A stretch of 64,000 bases of DNA, from the NCBI RefSeq assembly GCF_020171655.1, contig NZ_JAIVAC010000001.1, positions 496,001-560,000 on the forward strand. The letters are read 5' to 3'. Source of the DNA: Exiguobacterium aestuarii. Its GTDB lineage: Bacteria; Bacillota; Bacilli; Exiguobacteriales; Exiguobacteriaceae. Both the position numbers and the translations under genes were made by a program. The notes below the pieces were generated by a model that was not told the DNA's origin, did not search any database, and worked only from the letters and a program-made list of their open reading frames with translations. This document shows positions 9,398-18,415 of the stretch, piece after piece (positions within the stretch are counted from its first letter, which is position 1; each line of letters opens with the position of its first letter).

Positions 9398-9875
9398 CGT
9401 ATTAAAAATCGGCATCGCCGAATGGAAACAAACGACGGCACCGAATCGGTTACGGACAGCCGGACTTGGTTCGTGCGTAGGTGTCATCTTATATGACACT
9501 CGTCTCCAATTGGCAGCGATGGCGCATGTCATGTTACCCGACTCGACCATTGCGCGGAAGAATCAAGCGATTGAAGTAGGAAAATATGCGGACACAGCCA
9601 TCGATACGCTCGTCCGTTCTCTCAAACGAGAGGGAGCGACGCGGTTACAAGCAAAAATGGCTGGTGGGGCACAAATGTTTCAATTCAAATATGAGAATGA
9701 AGCGATGCGAATCGGCGAACGGAACGCCGAGGCGATTCGTCAAGCATTAAAGGTTCATCGGATTCCGCTCGTGGCCGAAGATTGTGGCGGTCATAACGGA
9801 CGGACGATTGAGTTCGATGTTGCGACATCGGTCTTATCGATTCGGACGGTGAGCGTAGGTACGAAAGAACTATAA
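9390..9875 (+). CDS. cheD: Chemoreceptor glutamine deamidase CheD
   Basis: CheD deamidates glutamines on chemoreceptors and is controlled by binding CheC. The catalytic Cys is in TAGLGSCVGVIL and the catalytic His in MAHVMLPDS, in the family order. ATG 9390 gives MADVLKIGIAEWK and a normal 161-residue protein; the open frame upstream of it lies within cheC and is not coding in this frame. It overlaps cheC by 8 bp. sigD follows with its own strong GGGGGG-type site. Confidence 0.94.
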   Translation: MADVLKIGIAEWKQTTAPNRLRTAGLGSCVGVILYDTRLQLAAMAHVMLPDSTIARKNQAIEVGKYADTAIDTLVRSLKREGATRLQAKMAGGAQMFQFKYENEAMRIGERNAEAIRQALKVHRIPLVAEDCGGHNGRTIEFDVATSVLSIRTVSVGTKEL

Positions 9876-9887
9876 GGGGGGATCGAC

Positions 9888-10658
9888 ATGACGACTCATC
9901 TTACACAGTTGTGGGATCGCTGGAATACGGACCGTGATATGGATACAGCAAACGAATTACTAACACATTACGAGTTTCTCATCCACTACCACGTACAACG
10001 GATGATCGTGACGCTTCCAAAGAGCGTCGAACGCGACGAATTGAAAAGTTTGGGTTACATGGGATTGTACGATGCCCTTATGAAATATGATCCAGAGCAT
10101 AATAATAAATTTGATACGTACGCTGCGTTTCGAATTCGAGGAGCCATTATCGATGGATTGCGCAAAGTAGACTGGTTACCTCGTTCGGTTCGTGAGAAAG
10201 TGAAAAAAATCGATCAGGTAGCAGAACAACTTGAGCAATCACTTCATCGCGCTCCGACGAAGAATGAGTTGGCGACTGCTTGTGATCTTCCTATTTCAGA
10301 AATCGAACGAACGATGGCAGAAGGGTATTTCGCCAACATGTTGTCGATCGACGAGGCCGTGACGTTACAAGAGGAAGGCAAAGTCATGTCAGTCACGTAC
10401 TTCGACCCGGACTCCGAAAAACCGGAAGACACACTCCTTCAACGAGAGTTGATTGACGTGCTCGCGACAGAAGTGGACCATCTATCGGAAAAAGAACGGC
10501 TCGTTGTATCGTTATTTTATTTTGATGAATTGACATTGACTGAGATTGGGGAAGTGCTCGAACTATCGACTTCCCGCATTTCTCAAATTCATTCAAAGGC
10601 CTTGAAGACGTTGAAACAAGCGCTTGGACGGTCCTATTTAGAAGAAAAGACATCGTGA
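9888..10658 (+). CDS. sigD: Flagellar RNA polymerase sigma factor SigD (sigma-28)
   Basis: This 256-residue protein is the FliA/SigD family sigma factor that directs late flagellar, motility and autolysin genes. Region 2 is seen in DELKSLGYMGLYDALMKYDP and FDTYAAFRIRGAIIDGLR, region 3 near residue 110, and the region 4 helix-turn-helix in LTLTEIGEVLELSTSRISQIHSKALK. The gene follows cheD after 12 bp with AAGGGGGGAT ahead of the ATG, as at the end of the B. subtilis fla/che operon. Confidence 0.96.
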   Translation: MTTHLTQLWDRWNTDRDMDTANELLTHYEFLIHYHVQRMIVTLPKSVERDELKSLGYMGLYDALMKYDPEHNNKFDTYAAFRIRGAIIDGLRKVDWLPRSVREKVKKIDQVAEQLEQSLHRAPTKNELATACDLPISEIERTMAEGYFANMLSIDEAVTLQEEGKVMSVTYFDPDSEKPEDTLLQRELIDVLATEVDHLSEKERLVVSLFYFDELTLTEIGEVLELSTSRISQIHSKALKTLKQALGRSYLEEKTS

Positions 10659-10670
10659 GGAGATGAACAA

Positions 10671-11060
10671 GTGTATATTGTGTATGTAGTAACGGCTTGT
10701 TTGGTTGCTTACGGTTTTTTATTCGGGTACCGTCAAGTCCAGACGTTACAAGAACGGGTTGAGCGGCTCGAACGAGAGAAACAGGAGACGGAGACGTTGC
10801 TTCTCTCGTTCATGGAGTCGATGAACGACCTTGTCACGAAAGAACCGGTAGAGCGTAAAGTGGACGTTCATCAGGAGGATGTGTCCGTGCCCGTTGAAAC
10901 AAAAGCGGATGTCGTGTCAAACGACTTAGATGAAGACAAGTCAAAACCGTCAATTGACGTAGACGATGTGTTACTGCGCCACTCGGTTCGAGACGCGGCA
11001 CGCATCCTCGGAAAAGGGGAAGGTGAACTCGCGCTATATGCGAAACTTCGCAAAAAGTGA
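10671..11060 (+). CDS. YlxL/SwrB-like single-pass membrane protein
   Basis: This 129-residue protein starts with one hydrophobic segment (residues 2-20), then a charged coiled coil (about 24-45), an acidic spacer and a C-terminal conserved block (VRDAARILGKGEGELALYAKL). Position between sigD and rpsB and the overall layout match B. subtilis YlxL/SwrB, which promotes swarming and flagellar assembly; the sequence here is shorter than SwrB. GTG 10671 is the start, 8 nt after AGGAG at 10658-10662. An ATG at 10664 is out of frame. Function as a flagellar accessory protein is inferred from place and shape only. Confidence 0.75.
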   Translation: MYIVYVVTACLVAYGFLFGYRQVQTLQERVERLEREKQETETLLLSFMESMNDLVTKEPVERKVDVHQEDVSVPVETKADVVSNDLDEDKSKPSIDVDDVLLRHSVRDAARILGKGEGELALYAKLRKK

Positions 11061-11063
11061 GAG

Positions 11064-11092
11064 TTGCCGGATTTCGTGACATATGCTATAGT
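11064..11092 (+). promoter_or_regulatory. Sigma-A promoter of rpsB-tsf
   Basis: A TTGCCG -35 at 11064-11069 and a TATAGT -10 at 11087-11092 are separated by exactly 17 nt. It lies just after the ylxL stop, so it frees the ribosomal protein operon from the motility operon. Both hexamers match five and five of six consensus bases, which is a good fit. Confidence 0.75.
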
Positions 11093-11098
11093 AGTTCT

Positions 11099-11200
11099 CG
11101 GTGTTAAACACATCACACACGTCTCGGGATGATATTCCTCGGTGCCGAAAGGTCGGAATACAACAATGAACGAGGCGGAGGACTTTTTTAAACCACAAGG
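11099..11200 (+). promoter_or_regulatory. Structured leader of rpsB (candidate)
   Basis: About 110 nt of leader precede rpsB. It holds several short inverted repeats: GTGT/ACAC near 11101-11111, CCTCG at 11137-11141 with CGAGG at 11171-11175, and a T6 run at 11184-11189. This suggests a folded leader, perhaps an attenuator or S2 autoregulatory site. The pairing is weaker than in the clear terminators of this window, so the call is tentative. Confidence 0.35.
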
Positions 11201-11212
11201 AGGAAATTTATC

Positions 11213-11953
11213 ATGGCAGTAATTTCAATGAAGCAATTGCTTGAAGCTGGTGTACACTTCGGTCACCAAACACGCCGTTGGAACCCAAAAATGGCGAAAT
11301 ACATCTTCACAGAGCGTAACGGGATCTACATCATCGACCTTCAAAAAACGGTCAAAAAAGTAGACGAAGCTTACAACTTTGTTCGTGAACTCGCGGCAGA
11401 AGGCGGAAACGTCCTCTTCGTAGGTACGAAAAAACAAGCTCAAGATACAATCAAAGAAGAAGCAATCCGTTCTGGTATGTTCTTCATTAACGAGCGTTGG
11501 TTGGGTGGAACACTCACTAACTTCTCAACAATCAAAAAGCGTATTAACCGCTTGAAGCAACTCGAAAAAATGGAAGAAGACGGCACGTTCGAAGTACTTC
11601 CTAAGAAAGAAGTCATCATCTTGAAAAAAGAAATGACTCGTCTTGAGAAGTTCCTCGGCGGAATCAAGGATATGCCTGGTGTGCCTGACGCCCTCTTCAT
11701 CGTTGACCCACGTAAAGAGCGTATCGCAATCGCGGAAGCTCACAAATTGAACATCCCAATCGTTGCGATTGTCGACACAAACTGTGACCCAGATGAAATC
11801 GACTACGTTATCCCAGCGAACGACGATGCAATTCGTGCAGTTAAATTGCTCACTTCGAAAATGGCAGACGCAATCATCGAAGCGAAGCAAGGTGAAGAAG
11901 AAGTTGCTGAAGAAGCTGTAGCGACAGAAGCTGAAGCTACAGAAGCTGAGTAA
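11213..11953 (+). CDS. rpsB: 30S ribosomal protein S2
   Basis: The 246-residue product is ribosomal protein S2, which sits on the solvent side of the 30S head. The N-terminal [24 protein letters not shown] and the later [12 protein letters not shown] and [11 protein letters not shown] are family signatures. It ends in an acidic Glu/Ala tail, common in S2. An AAGGAGGA site precedes the ATG. A strong terminator follows before tsf, so the two genes are probably expressed at different levels. Confidence 0.98.
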   Translation: MAVISMKQLLEAGVHFGHQTRRWNPKMAKYIFTERNGIYIIDLQKTVKKVDEAYNFVRELAAEGGNVLFVGTKKQAQDTIKEEAIRSGMFFINERWLGGTLTNFSTIKKRINRLKQLEKMEEDGTFEVLPKKEVIILKKEMTRLEKFLGGIKDMPGVPDALFIVDPRKERIAIAEAHKLNIPIVAIVDTNCDPDEIDYVIPANDDAIRAVKLLTSKMADAIIEAKQGEEEVAEEAVATEAEATEAE

Positions 11954-11967
11954 TCAGTGAGACAATA

Positions 11968-12002
11968 GGTGATAAAGGGAAAGCCTTTTATCACCTTTTT
12001 TT
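11968..12002 (+). terminator. Terminator after rpsB
   Basis: GGTGATAAAGG (11968-11978) pairs with CCTTTTATCACC (11984-11995), followed by a run of seven T. It lies between rpsB and tsf, so readthrough or a separate weak promoter must feed tsf. A second small inverted repeat (AAAAAGC...GCTTTTT) at about 12016-12034 follows. Confidence 0.9.
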
Positions 12003-12070
12003 AGGACAAGTATTCAAAAAGCCTCGTGCTTTTTCTTAAAATTCGTAAGTTTTACAAGGAGGAATTTCCG

Positions 12071-12952
12071 ATGGCAGTTACAGCAGCAATGGTAAAAGAA
12101 CTTCGTGAAAAAACAGGAGCAGGAATGCTCGATTGCAAAAAAGCACTCGTTGAAACAGACGGTGACATGCAAGCAGCAATCGACTTCCTTCGCGAAAAAG
12201 GAATCGCTAAAGCAGCAGCAAAAGGTGATCGTATCGCCGCTGAAGGTTTGACAGCAGTAGCAGTTGAAGGCAACAAAGCTGTGCTCGTCGAAATCAACTC
12301 AGAAACAGACTTCGTTGCGAAGAACGAGAAGTTCCAAACACTCGTCAACAACGTAGCAAAAGCAGTACTCGCTTCAGGCGCAACAACTGCAGAAGCAGCA
12401 CTCGCAGCTGATTACGAAGCAGGCAAAACGCTTGAAACGTACATCCAAGAAGAAGCTTCTACAATCGGAGAGAAAATCTCACTCCGCCGTGTGGCTGTTC
12501 TTGAAAAAGCTGACGACGCTGTATTCGGTACGTACCTCCACATGGGTGGTCGCATCGGTTCTGTAGTCGTAATCGACGGCACGTCTGACGAAACAGTTGC
12601 AAAAGACGTTGCAATGCACGTTGCAGCAGCACGTCCACTTTACGCGACACGCGATGAAGTATCAGCTGAAGAAATCGACCGTGAGAAGAAAGTCTTGACT
12701 GAGCAAGCTCTTAACGAAGGCAAACCTGCTAACATCGTTGAGAAGATGATTGCTGGTCGCATGAACAAGTACTTCGAGGAAATCTGCCTCGTAGACCAAA
12801 CGTTCGTAAAAGACGGCGACTTCAAAGTTGGTAAGTATGTAGAATCTAAAGGCGGGAAAGTCAACTCATTCGTACGCTTCGAAGTAGGAGAAGGTATGGA
12901 GAAACGTGAAGAGAACTTTGCTGAAGAAGTTATGAACCAACTTAAAAAATAA
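12071..12952 (+). CDS. tsf: Elongation factor Ts
   Basis: EF-Ts is the nucleotide exchange factor for EF-Tu. The start of the protein, [25 protein letters not shown], is the family signature of the UBA-like domain, and [10 protein letters not shown] and [12 protein letters not shown] follow in order. ATG 12071 gives 293 residues, the normal size, and has an AAGGAGGA site; the open frame upstream of it lacks homologous content. Codon use is strongly biased, as expected for a highly expressed gene. Confidence 0.97.
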   Translation: MAVTAAMVKELREKTGAGMLDCKKALVETDGDMQAAIDFLREKGIAKAAAKGDRIAAEGLTAVAVEGNKAVLVEINSETDFVAKNEKFQTLVNNVAKAVLASGATTAEAALAADYEAGKTLETYIQEEASTIGEKISLRRVAVLEKADDAVFGTYLHMGGRIGSVVVIDGTSDETVAKDVAMHVAAARPLYATRDEVSAEEIDREKKVLTEQALNEGKPANIVEKMIAGRMNKYFEEICLVDQTFVKDGDFKVGKYVESKGGKVNSFVRFEVGEGMEKREENFAEEVMNQLKK

Positions 12953-12984
12953 TCTGCGTCATCGTATATGATGCATTCAAAATT

Positions 12985-13041
12985 GGGAACACGTCTTTAT
13001 AACCTTGAGTTAGTTCGTTAAGGGAGCGTGTTCCCTTTTTT
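12985..13041 (+). terminator. Terminator after tsf with two alternative stems
   Basis: CGTGTTCCC at 13027-13035, followed by six T, can pair either with the distant GGGAACACG at 12985-12993 or, in part, with the nearby AAGGGA at 13020-13025 (against TCCCTT). Both folds lead into the same T run. The two stems exclude each other. Confidence 0.75.
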
Positions 13042-13062
13042 CAAGCAAGAGGAGGCAAAGTT

Positions 13063-13788
13063 ATGGAACCGAAATATAAACGAATTGTGTTAAAATTGAG
13101 TGGAGAAGCGCTCGCTGGAGATCAAGGTTATGGGATTGACCCTAACATTGTAAACTCAATCTCAAATCAAATTAAAGAATTGATCGAGATGGGTGTAGAA
13201 GTGGCCGTGGTTGTTGGTGCCGGAAACATTTGGCGTGGAAAGACGGGTAGTGAACTTGGAATGGACCGGGCAAACGCAGACTACATGGGAATGCTCGCCA
13301 CTGTCTTAAACTCACTTGCCCTTCAAGACAGCCTTGAAACGTACGGTGTCCAAACGCGTGTCCAAACATCAATTGAAATGCGACAAGTTGCTGAGCCATA
13401 CATTCGTCGCCGTGCAATGCGTCACCTTGAAAAAGGTCGCGTCGTCATCTTTGCAGCGGGTACAGGAAACCCATATTTCTCAACGGATACGACAGCTGCG
13501 CTTCGCGCTGCTGAAATCGAAGCCGATGTCATTTTAATGGGTAAAAACAATGTGGACGGCGTATACTCTGCCGATCCGAAATTGGATGCCACTGCAGTGA
13601 AATATGATACGTTGTCTTATCTTGATGTCTTAAAAGACGGGCTTCAAGTCATGGACTCAACGGCAACATCACTCTGTATGGACAATCACATTCCATTGAT
13701 TGTATTCTCATTGCTTGAAGAAGGTAACATTAAACGTGTCGTACTCGGGGAACATATCGGGACGGTAGTAGGAGGAGTCAATTCATGA
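13063..13788 (+). CDS. pyrH: UMP kinase
   Basis: PyrH phosphorylates UMP to UDP in pyrimidine nucleotide synthesis and belongs to the amino-acid kinase fold, unlike eukaryotic UMP kinases. The 241-residue protein has [13 protein letters not shown] at the start, the [11 protein letters not shown] loop, and [13 protein letters not shown] for substrate binding. A GAGGAGG site precedes the ATG. It overlaps frr by 4 bp (ATGA), as in many bacteria where pyrH and frr form a unit between tsf and uppS. Confidence 0.97.
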   Translation: MEPKYKRIVLKLSGEALAGDQGYGIDPNIVNSISNQIKELIEMGVEVAVVVGAGNIWRGKTGSELGMDRANADYMGMLATVLNSLALQDSLETYGVQTRVQTSIEMRQVAEPYIRRRAMRHLEKGRVVIFAAGTGNPYFSTDTTAALRAAEIEADVILMGKNNVDGVYSADPKLDATAVKYDTLSYLDVLKDGLQVMDSTATSLCMDNHIPLIVFSLLEEGNIKRVVLGEHIGTVVGGVNS

Positions 13789-14345
13789 GTGTCAAAGAAG
13801 TATTGCAAACAGCTGAAGAAAAAATGGAAAAAGCGCACACGTCACTGAAACGTGATTTTGGTACGCTTCGCACTGGCCGTGCCAGCGCATCGATTTTGGA
13901 TCCTGTTCAAGTTGATTACTACGGTGTTCCGACACCACTCAATCAAGTAGCAAACATCAATACACCAGAAGCGCGCTTGCTCTTGATTCAACCATGGGAT
14001 AAATCAATGGTTTCAGAAGTAGAAAAAGCGATTCAAAAGGCAGACCTCGGCTTGTCTCCATCTTCTGACGGAACAGTCATCCGTTTGGCGATTCCTGCCT
14101 TGACGGAAGAACGTCGTAAAGAATTGGTTAAAATCACGAAGAAATATGCGGAAGAGGCGAAAGTCGCTGTCCGTAACGTTCGCCGTGATGCTAACGAAAA
14201 CTTGAAAAAACTCGAAAAAGATGGCGAGTTAACAGAAGACGATCTCCGCGGATATGCAGATGACGTTCAAACGTTGACGGATTCGTATATCAAGAAGATT
14301 GATGAATCTGCAGCAACGAAAGAAAAAGAAATCATGGAAGTGTAA
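13785..14345 (+). CDS. frr: Ribosome recycling factor
   Basis: RRF splits post-termination ribosomes with EF-G. The 186-residue protein has the typical N-terminus with [25 protein letters not shown], the [14 protein letters not shown] loop and the basic helix [24 protein letters not shown] cut here to its known core. Its ATG overlaps the pyrH stop. A hairpin with a short T-rich tail follows 30 bp downstream. Confidence 0.97.
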   Translation: MSVKEVLQTAEEKMEKAHTSLKRDFGTLRTGRASASILDPVQVDYYGVPTPLNQVANINTPEARLLLIQPWDKSMVSEVEKAIQKADLGLSPSSDGTVIRLAIPALTEERRKELVKITKKYAEEAKVAVRNVRRDANENLKKLEKDGELTEDDLRGYADDVQTLTDSYIKKIDESAATKEKEIMEV

Positions 14346-14377
14346 TCACGGAAGTGGTATACCAAAAAGCTGTGTGG

Positions 14378-14407
14378 GGACCCTTTTTCTGAGAGGGTCC
14401 TTCTTTC
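14378..14407 (+). terminator. Terminator-like hairpin after frr
   Basis: GGACCCT (14378-14384) and AGGGTCC (14394-14400) form a 7-bp stem with a 9-nt loop. The tail is TTCTTTC, so the U run is imperfect and partial readthrough into uppS is likely. Confidence 0.6.
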
Positions 14408-14429
14408 ATACAATCAGGAGGATAACAGA

Positions 14430-15167
14430 ATGTTTAAATGGGTGAATCCTAAAACAAAAATCGAGGCAGAATTAAGTGTTCCTGAGCACGTAGCCATCAT
14501 CATGGATGGAAATGGACGTTGGGCCAAAAAACGTGGTCTCCCTCGCATCATGGGTCACCGAGAAGGGATGAAGTCAATCCGTGAAGCGGTTCGGACAGCG
14601 CAAGAACTCGGGATTCAATCACTGACGCTTTACGCGTTTTCTACGGAAAACTGGACTCGTCCGGAAGAGGAAGTCTCGTTCTTGATGAAGTTGCCGAAAC
14701 AATTTTTAGAGACCGATTTGAAAGAACTTCATGAACAAAATGTTCAGGTGCTCGTCGCTGGGGACACGACGAAGCTTCCACGCGAGACGCGGGAGGCTGT
14801 CGATCAGGCGAGAGAACGGACCGCTACAAATACAGGGTTGAAACTCGTCTTCGCACTCAACTACGGTGGTCGGGATGAGCTCGTCCAAGCGATGCGTAGC
14901 ATTGCCGAGGATGTACGGTCTGGTATGATAGTACCAGACGCCGTGGATGATCAGTTAATCGGTGAACGACTCATGACTCACGTTCAAGATGTGGATCTCA
15001 TCATTCGTACAAGCGGTGAACAACGACTGTCAAACTTTTTACTTTGGCAAAGCGCATATGCTGAACTCCACTTCACAGAAGTATTGTGGCCGGAATTTAA
15101 GCGTGAGCATTTTGTAGAAGCGATTGAATCTTACAACGCGCGCACGCGACGTTTTGGTGGGGTGTAA
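14430..15167 (+). CDS. uppS: Undecaprenyl diphosphate synthase
   Basis: UppS makes the C55 lipid carrier for cell-wall synthesis by cis-prenyl transfer. The substrate-binding MDGNGRWAKKRGLPR is near residue 26, and the family C-terminal motif RTSGEQRLSNFLLWQSAYAE is present. The 245-residue length is normal. It has a CAGGAGG site. cdsA starts 1 bp after the stop codon, so these lipid genes are closely coupled. Confidence 0.97.
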   Translation: MFKWVNPKTKIEAELSVPEHVAIIMDGNGRWAKKRGLPRIMGHREGMKSIREAVRTAQELGIQSLTLYAFSTENWTRPEEEVSFLMKLPKQFLETDLKELHEQNVQVLVAGDTTKLPRETREAVDQARERTATNTGLKLVFALNYGGRDELVQAMRSIAEDVRSGMIVPDAVDDQLIGERLMTHVQDVDLIIRTSGEQRLSNFLLWQSAYAELHFTEVLWPEFKREHFVEAIESYNARTRRFGGV

Positions 15168-15168
15168 C

Positions 15169-15966
15169 ATGAAGACACGAATTATTACAGGCCTATGGGC
15201 GGGCGCAATCTTTATTACCGTCATCGCACTCGGTGGTAACGCCTTTGTTTCTTTAATGGGGATTCTCGCCCTCATTGGATTGAGCGAATTCACATTGATG
15301 CGAAAACATAAGCTGTTGGCGTTCCCATTTTTAGTGACATCGCTCCTCGTTGCTTTCCCGTTCGTCTTGTTGTTACTGGAAACGCGAATCGTCACGGGCG
15401 AGATGCCGTTCACGATTGAACAGTGGCTCGTATTAGGGCTTGTGTTATTACTGTTTTGGACAGTCGTCACAAAAAATCGATTCACGTATGAAGATGCTGG
15501 GTTCTATTTTGTATCCGCTGTCTACTTGGTCGTCGGTTTCTCAAGTTTCGCACTCGTACGCCTGTCTGACGACGGGTTGTCGAAAGTGTTGCTCATCTTG
15601 TTTATGATTTGGGCGACGGATTCTGGAGCCTATTTCACTGGGAAAGCGTTCGGGAAGGCAAAATTATGGCCATCGATCAGCCCGAATAAGACGATTGAAG
15701 GGGCAATCGGCGGAATTGTATCGGCCATTGTACTCGGTATCATCTTCGTCTGGATCGATCCGATCTTACCGGTATTAGAAGTGATTATTTTAGCCATTGT
15801 CGTTGCCGTCGTCGGACAGCTCGGTGATTTGGTACAATCCGCTTATAAACGTCAGTACGGAGTAAAAGATTCAGGTCATCTCTTACCTGGGCATGGAGGA
15901 ATCCTTGACCGGTTCGACAGTATGATTGCGGTCTTTACCGTCATTTGGGTGTTTAATCTGCTATAA
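15169..15966 (+). CDS. cdsA: Phosphatidate cytidylyltransferase
   Basis: CdsA makes CDP-diacylglycerol, the precursor of phospholipids. The 265-residue protein has about eight hydrophobic segments and the C-terminal CDP-alcohol signature: [20 protein letters not shown] followed by [15 protein letters not shown] 15169 follows the uppS stop by 1 bp; the open frame extends upstream inside uppS but that is not coding. The uppS-cdsA-dxr-rseP order is common to Bacillales. Confidence 0.96.
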   Translation: MKTRIITGLWAGAIFITVIALGGNAFVSLMGILALIGLSEFTLMRKHKLLAFPFLVTSLLVAFPFVLLLLETRIVTGEMPFTIEQWLVLGLVLLLFWTVVTKNRFTYEDAGFYFVSAVYLVVGFSSFALVRLSDDGLSKVLLILFMIWATDSGAYFTGKAFGKAKLWPSISPNKTIEGAIGGIVSAIVLGIIFVWIDPILPVLEVIILAIVVAVVGQLGDLVQSAYKRQYGVKDSGHLLPGHGGILDRFDSMIAVFTVIWVFNLL

Positions 15967-15980
15967 GAAGGAGTGTCGAG

Positions 15981-17138
15981 ATGAAGCGAATTAGCTTAAT
16001 TGGGGCGACAGGTTCGATTGGCGTGCAGACATGTGACGTCATCGAACAGCACCCCGACCTGTTTGAATTAGAGGCGTATGCGTTCGGCACGAACGTCGAT
16101 GTTGCCACGGAATGGATCAATCGACTTAGACCAAAATATGTGTCGGCGACAAGTATCGAGGTACTCGAACAATTGAAGCCGCGCCTTACATATGAACCTC
16201 TATATTTCATCGGTCCTGAAGGTCTCAAAGAGTGTGCGACGGCAGAACGCGCGGATATCGTCGTGACAGCAGTCGTGGGAGCGGTCGGTCTCGAGCCAAC
16301 GCTTGCTGCGATTCAAGCAGGAAAAGATATTGCACTCGCCAACAAAGAAACACTCGTTACGGCAGGGCACCTCGTCAAGGCGGCCGTGAAAGAACATGGA
16401 GTTAAACTTTTACCGGTCGATAGCGAGCATTCTGCCATCTACCAATGTTTGAATGGGGAACGAAGAGAAGATGTTTCAAAAATTATTTTAACAGCGTCTG
16501 GTGGAAGCTTCCGTGACCGTTCGCGGGAAGAATTAGCCGACGTGACGGTTGAAGATGCATTGAATCATCCGAACTGGTCGATGGGGGCTAAGATCACAAT
16601 CGACTCTGCGACAATGTTTAATAAAGGGCTCGAGGTGATCGAGGCACACTGGCTGTTCGATATCGATTATAATGATATTGAAGTCATCTTGCATCGTGAA
16701 TCGATTATTCACTCGATGGTCGAATTTAAAGATGCAGCCGTGATGGCACAGCTCGGAAACCCGGATATGCGGGGACCGATTCTCTATGCGCTTTCGGAAC
16801 CGAAGCGGCTTGAAATTGAGGGGAATAAGCGGTTAAACTTGAAAGAAATCGGTAAGCTACATTTTCAAGAGGCTGATTTCAACCGTTATCCGGCACTTCG
16901 GTTAGCGTTTGAAGCAGGAAGAATCGGCGGCTCCATGCCGACAGTCCTGAATGCGGCCAATGAGATGGCAGTGGACCTGTTCTTAAACGGTCAGATTACC
17001 TTCTTAGAAATTGAACGACTCGTGGAAGAGGCGATGGCTCAACATGAAGTGATTGCCGAACCGACGCTCGCACAAATTCTAGAAGTAGACCGAGCAGTAC
17101 GTCAACAGATTCAGCAAGGAATTGAAGGTGGGGAATAA
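15981..17138 (+). CDS. dxr: 1-deoxy-D-xylulose 5-phosphate reductoisomerase
   Basis: Dxr makes methylerythritol phosphate, the committed step of the non-mevalonate isoprenoid route that also feeds UppS encoded upstream. The 385-residue protein begins with the NADPH-binding [16 protein letters not shown] and contains [24 protein letters not shown] and the metal-site SGGSFRD block. An AAGGAG site precedes the ATG. rseP starts 3 bp after the stop. Confidence 0.96.
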   Translation: MKRISLIGATGSIGVQTCDVIEQHPDLFELEAYAFGTNVDVATEWINRLRPKYVSATSIEVLEQLKPRLTYEPLYFIGPEGLKECATAERADIVVTAVVGAVGLEPTLAAIQAGKDIALANKETLVTAGHLVKAAVKEHGVKLLPVDSEHSAIYQCLNGERREDVSKIILTASGGSFRDRSREELADVTVEDALNHPNWSMGAKITIDSATMFNKGLEVIEAHWLFDIDYNDIEVILHRESIIHSMVEFKDAAVMAQLGNPDMRGPILYALSEPKRLEIEGNKRLNLKEIGKLHFQEADFNRYPALRLAFEAGRIGGSMPTVLNAANEMAVDLFLNGQITFLEIERLVEEAMAQHEVIAEPTLAQILEVDRAVRQQIQQGIEGGE

Positions 17139-17141
17139 ATC

Positions 17142-18392
17142 ATGACGACTTTTATCGCCATCGTCCTGATGTTCGGGGTTCTCATTTCTGTACACGAGTG
17201 GGGACACCTCGTCATGGCGAAACGGGCAGGCATTCTCTGTCACGAGTTTGCAATCGGATTCGGTCCGAAAATTGTTTCATTCCGTAAAAATGAAACGCTC
17301 TATACTATCCGTCTCTTACCAATCGGTGGCTATGTCAAAATGGCTGGGGAAGATTTCGAACCGATTGAAGTACGCGCAGGGCAACACGTTGGACTTCGTT
17401 TAACCGAACAAGGCACAGTGGATCGGGTCTATTTTCAGCCGGACACCGCTACGGATGTTCAAGTCGTCGGTACCGTCGATAAATTTGACGCGACGCATGA
17501 ATTAAAAGTACAGCTCCTCATCGATGAGGAAGTACGTGTCTATTCGTTAGAACGGGATACACTTCTTGTCGACCAAGGGATGGAAATTCAAATCGCACCG
17601 TATGATCGCACGTTCGGTGCCCAATCGGTATGGAAACGGGTCTTGGCGATTGCAGCCGGTCCAGCGATGAATTTTGTCTTAGCGTTTATCTTGCTCATTA
17701 TCGTGGGTCTCGTTCAAGGAACGCCGACGAACGATGGTCAAATCGGTACCGTTCAACCTGATTCAGCCGCTGATGAGGCAGGGTTGATGAGTGGAGATGA
17801 AATTGTTTCGATTGAAGGCGAACCAGTCACAGATTGGCTCGACTTGCGCACGGCTCTAGCTGACCGCGCCGATACGCCAACGGATGTCACGTACGTCCGT
17901 GATGGTGAGGAGGCGACCGTCACTGTCACACCACAAGCGGTTGAACAAAATGGAGAAACGGTTGGGATTCTTGGTGTCACGAACGCATTAGAGCGTTCAC
18001 CGGTCAAAGCCGTGACGACAGGTGCTGAGACGACGTGGACGATGTCCACCCTCATCTTCTCAGCCGTTGGTGATTTGGTGACGGGACAGGTTGGTGTCGA
18101 TCAGTTGGCAGGACCTGTTGGAATCGTACGGATGACAGATGAAGTGGCAGCGAGCGGCTTGATCATGCTGTTGAACTGGACAGCGCTCCTTTCCGTCAAC
18201 CTCGCTATCTTCAACTTGCTCCCACTTCCGGCATTGGATGGAGGACGATTGATTTTCCTCTTATTCGAAGCGGTACGAGGGCGTCCGATTGATCCGAAAA
18301 AGGAAGGATTCGTCCACTTTATCGGGTTCGCCTTATTGATGATCTTAATGTTGATTGTCACTTGGAACGACATTCAATCATTCTTTAAATAA
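17142..18392 (+). CDS. rseP: Site-2 intramembrane metalloprotease RseP (RasP)
   Basis: This 416-residue polytopic protein has the zinc motif HEWGH at residues 18-22 in its first membrane helix, a PDZ domain at about 200-270, and the C-terminal NLLPLPALDGGRL segment that supplies the third zinc ligand. RasP cleaves anti-sigma factors and remnant signal peptides inside the membrane. A prsW gene, whose family makes the first cut of the anti-sigma factor RsiW, lies at 58198 in this window; RsiW itself is not seen. Confidence 0.95.
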   Translation: MTTFIAIVLMFGVLISVHEWGHLVMAKRAGILCHEFAIGFGPKIVSFRKNETLYTIRLLPIGGYVKMAGEDFEPIEVRAGQHVGLRLTEQGTVDRVYFQPDTATDVQVVGTVDKFDATHELKVQLLIDEEVRVYSLERDTLLVDQGMEIQIAPYDRTFGAQSVWKRVLAIAAGPAMNFVLAFILLIIVGLVQGTPTNDGQIGTVQPDSAADEAGLMSGDEIVSIEGEPVTDWLDLRTALADRADTPTDVTYVRDGEEATVTVTPQAVEQNGETVGILGVTNALERSPVKAVTTGAETTWTMSTLIFSAVGDLVTGQVGVDQLAGPVGIVRMTDEVAASGLIMLLNWTALLSVNLAIFNLLPLPALDGGRLIFLLFEAVRGRPIDPKKEGFVHFIGFALLMILMLIVTWNDIQSFFK

Positions 18393-18415
18393 GCTGTTTG
18401 TAGAGAAGGGAAACG

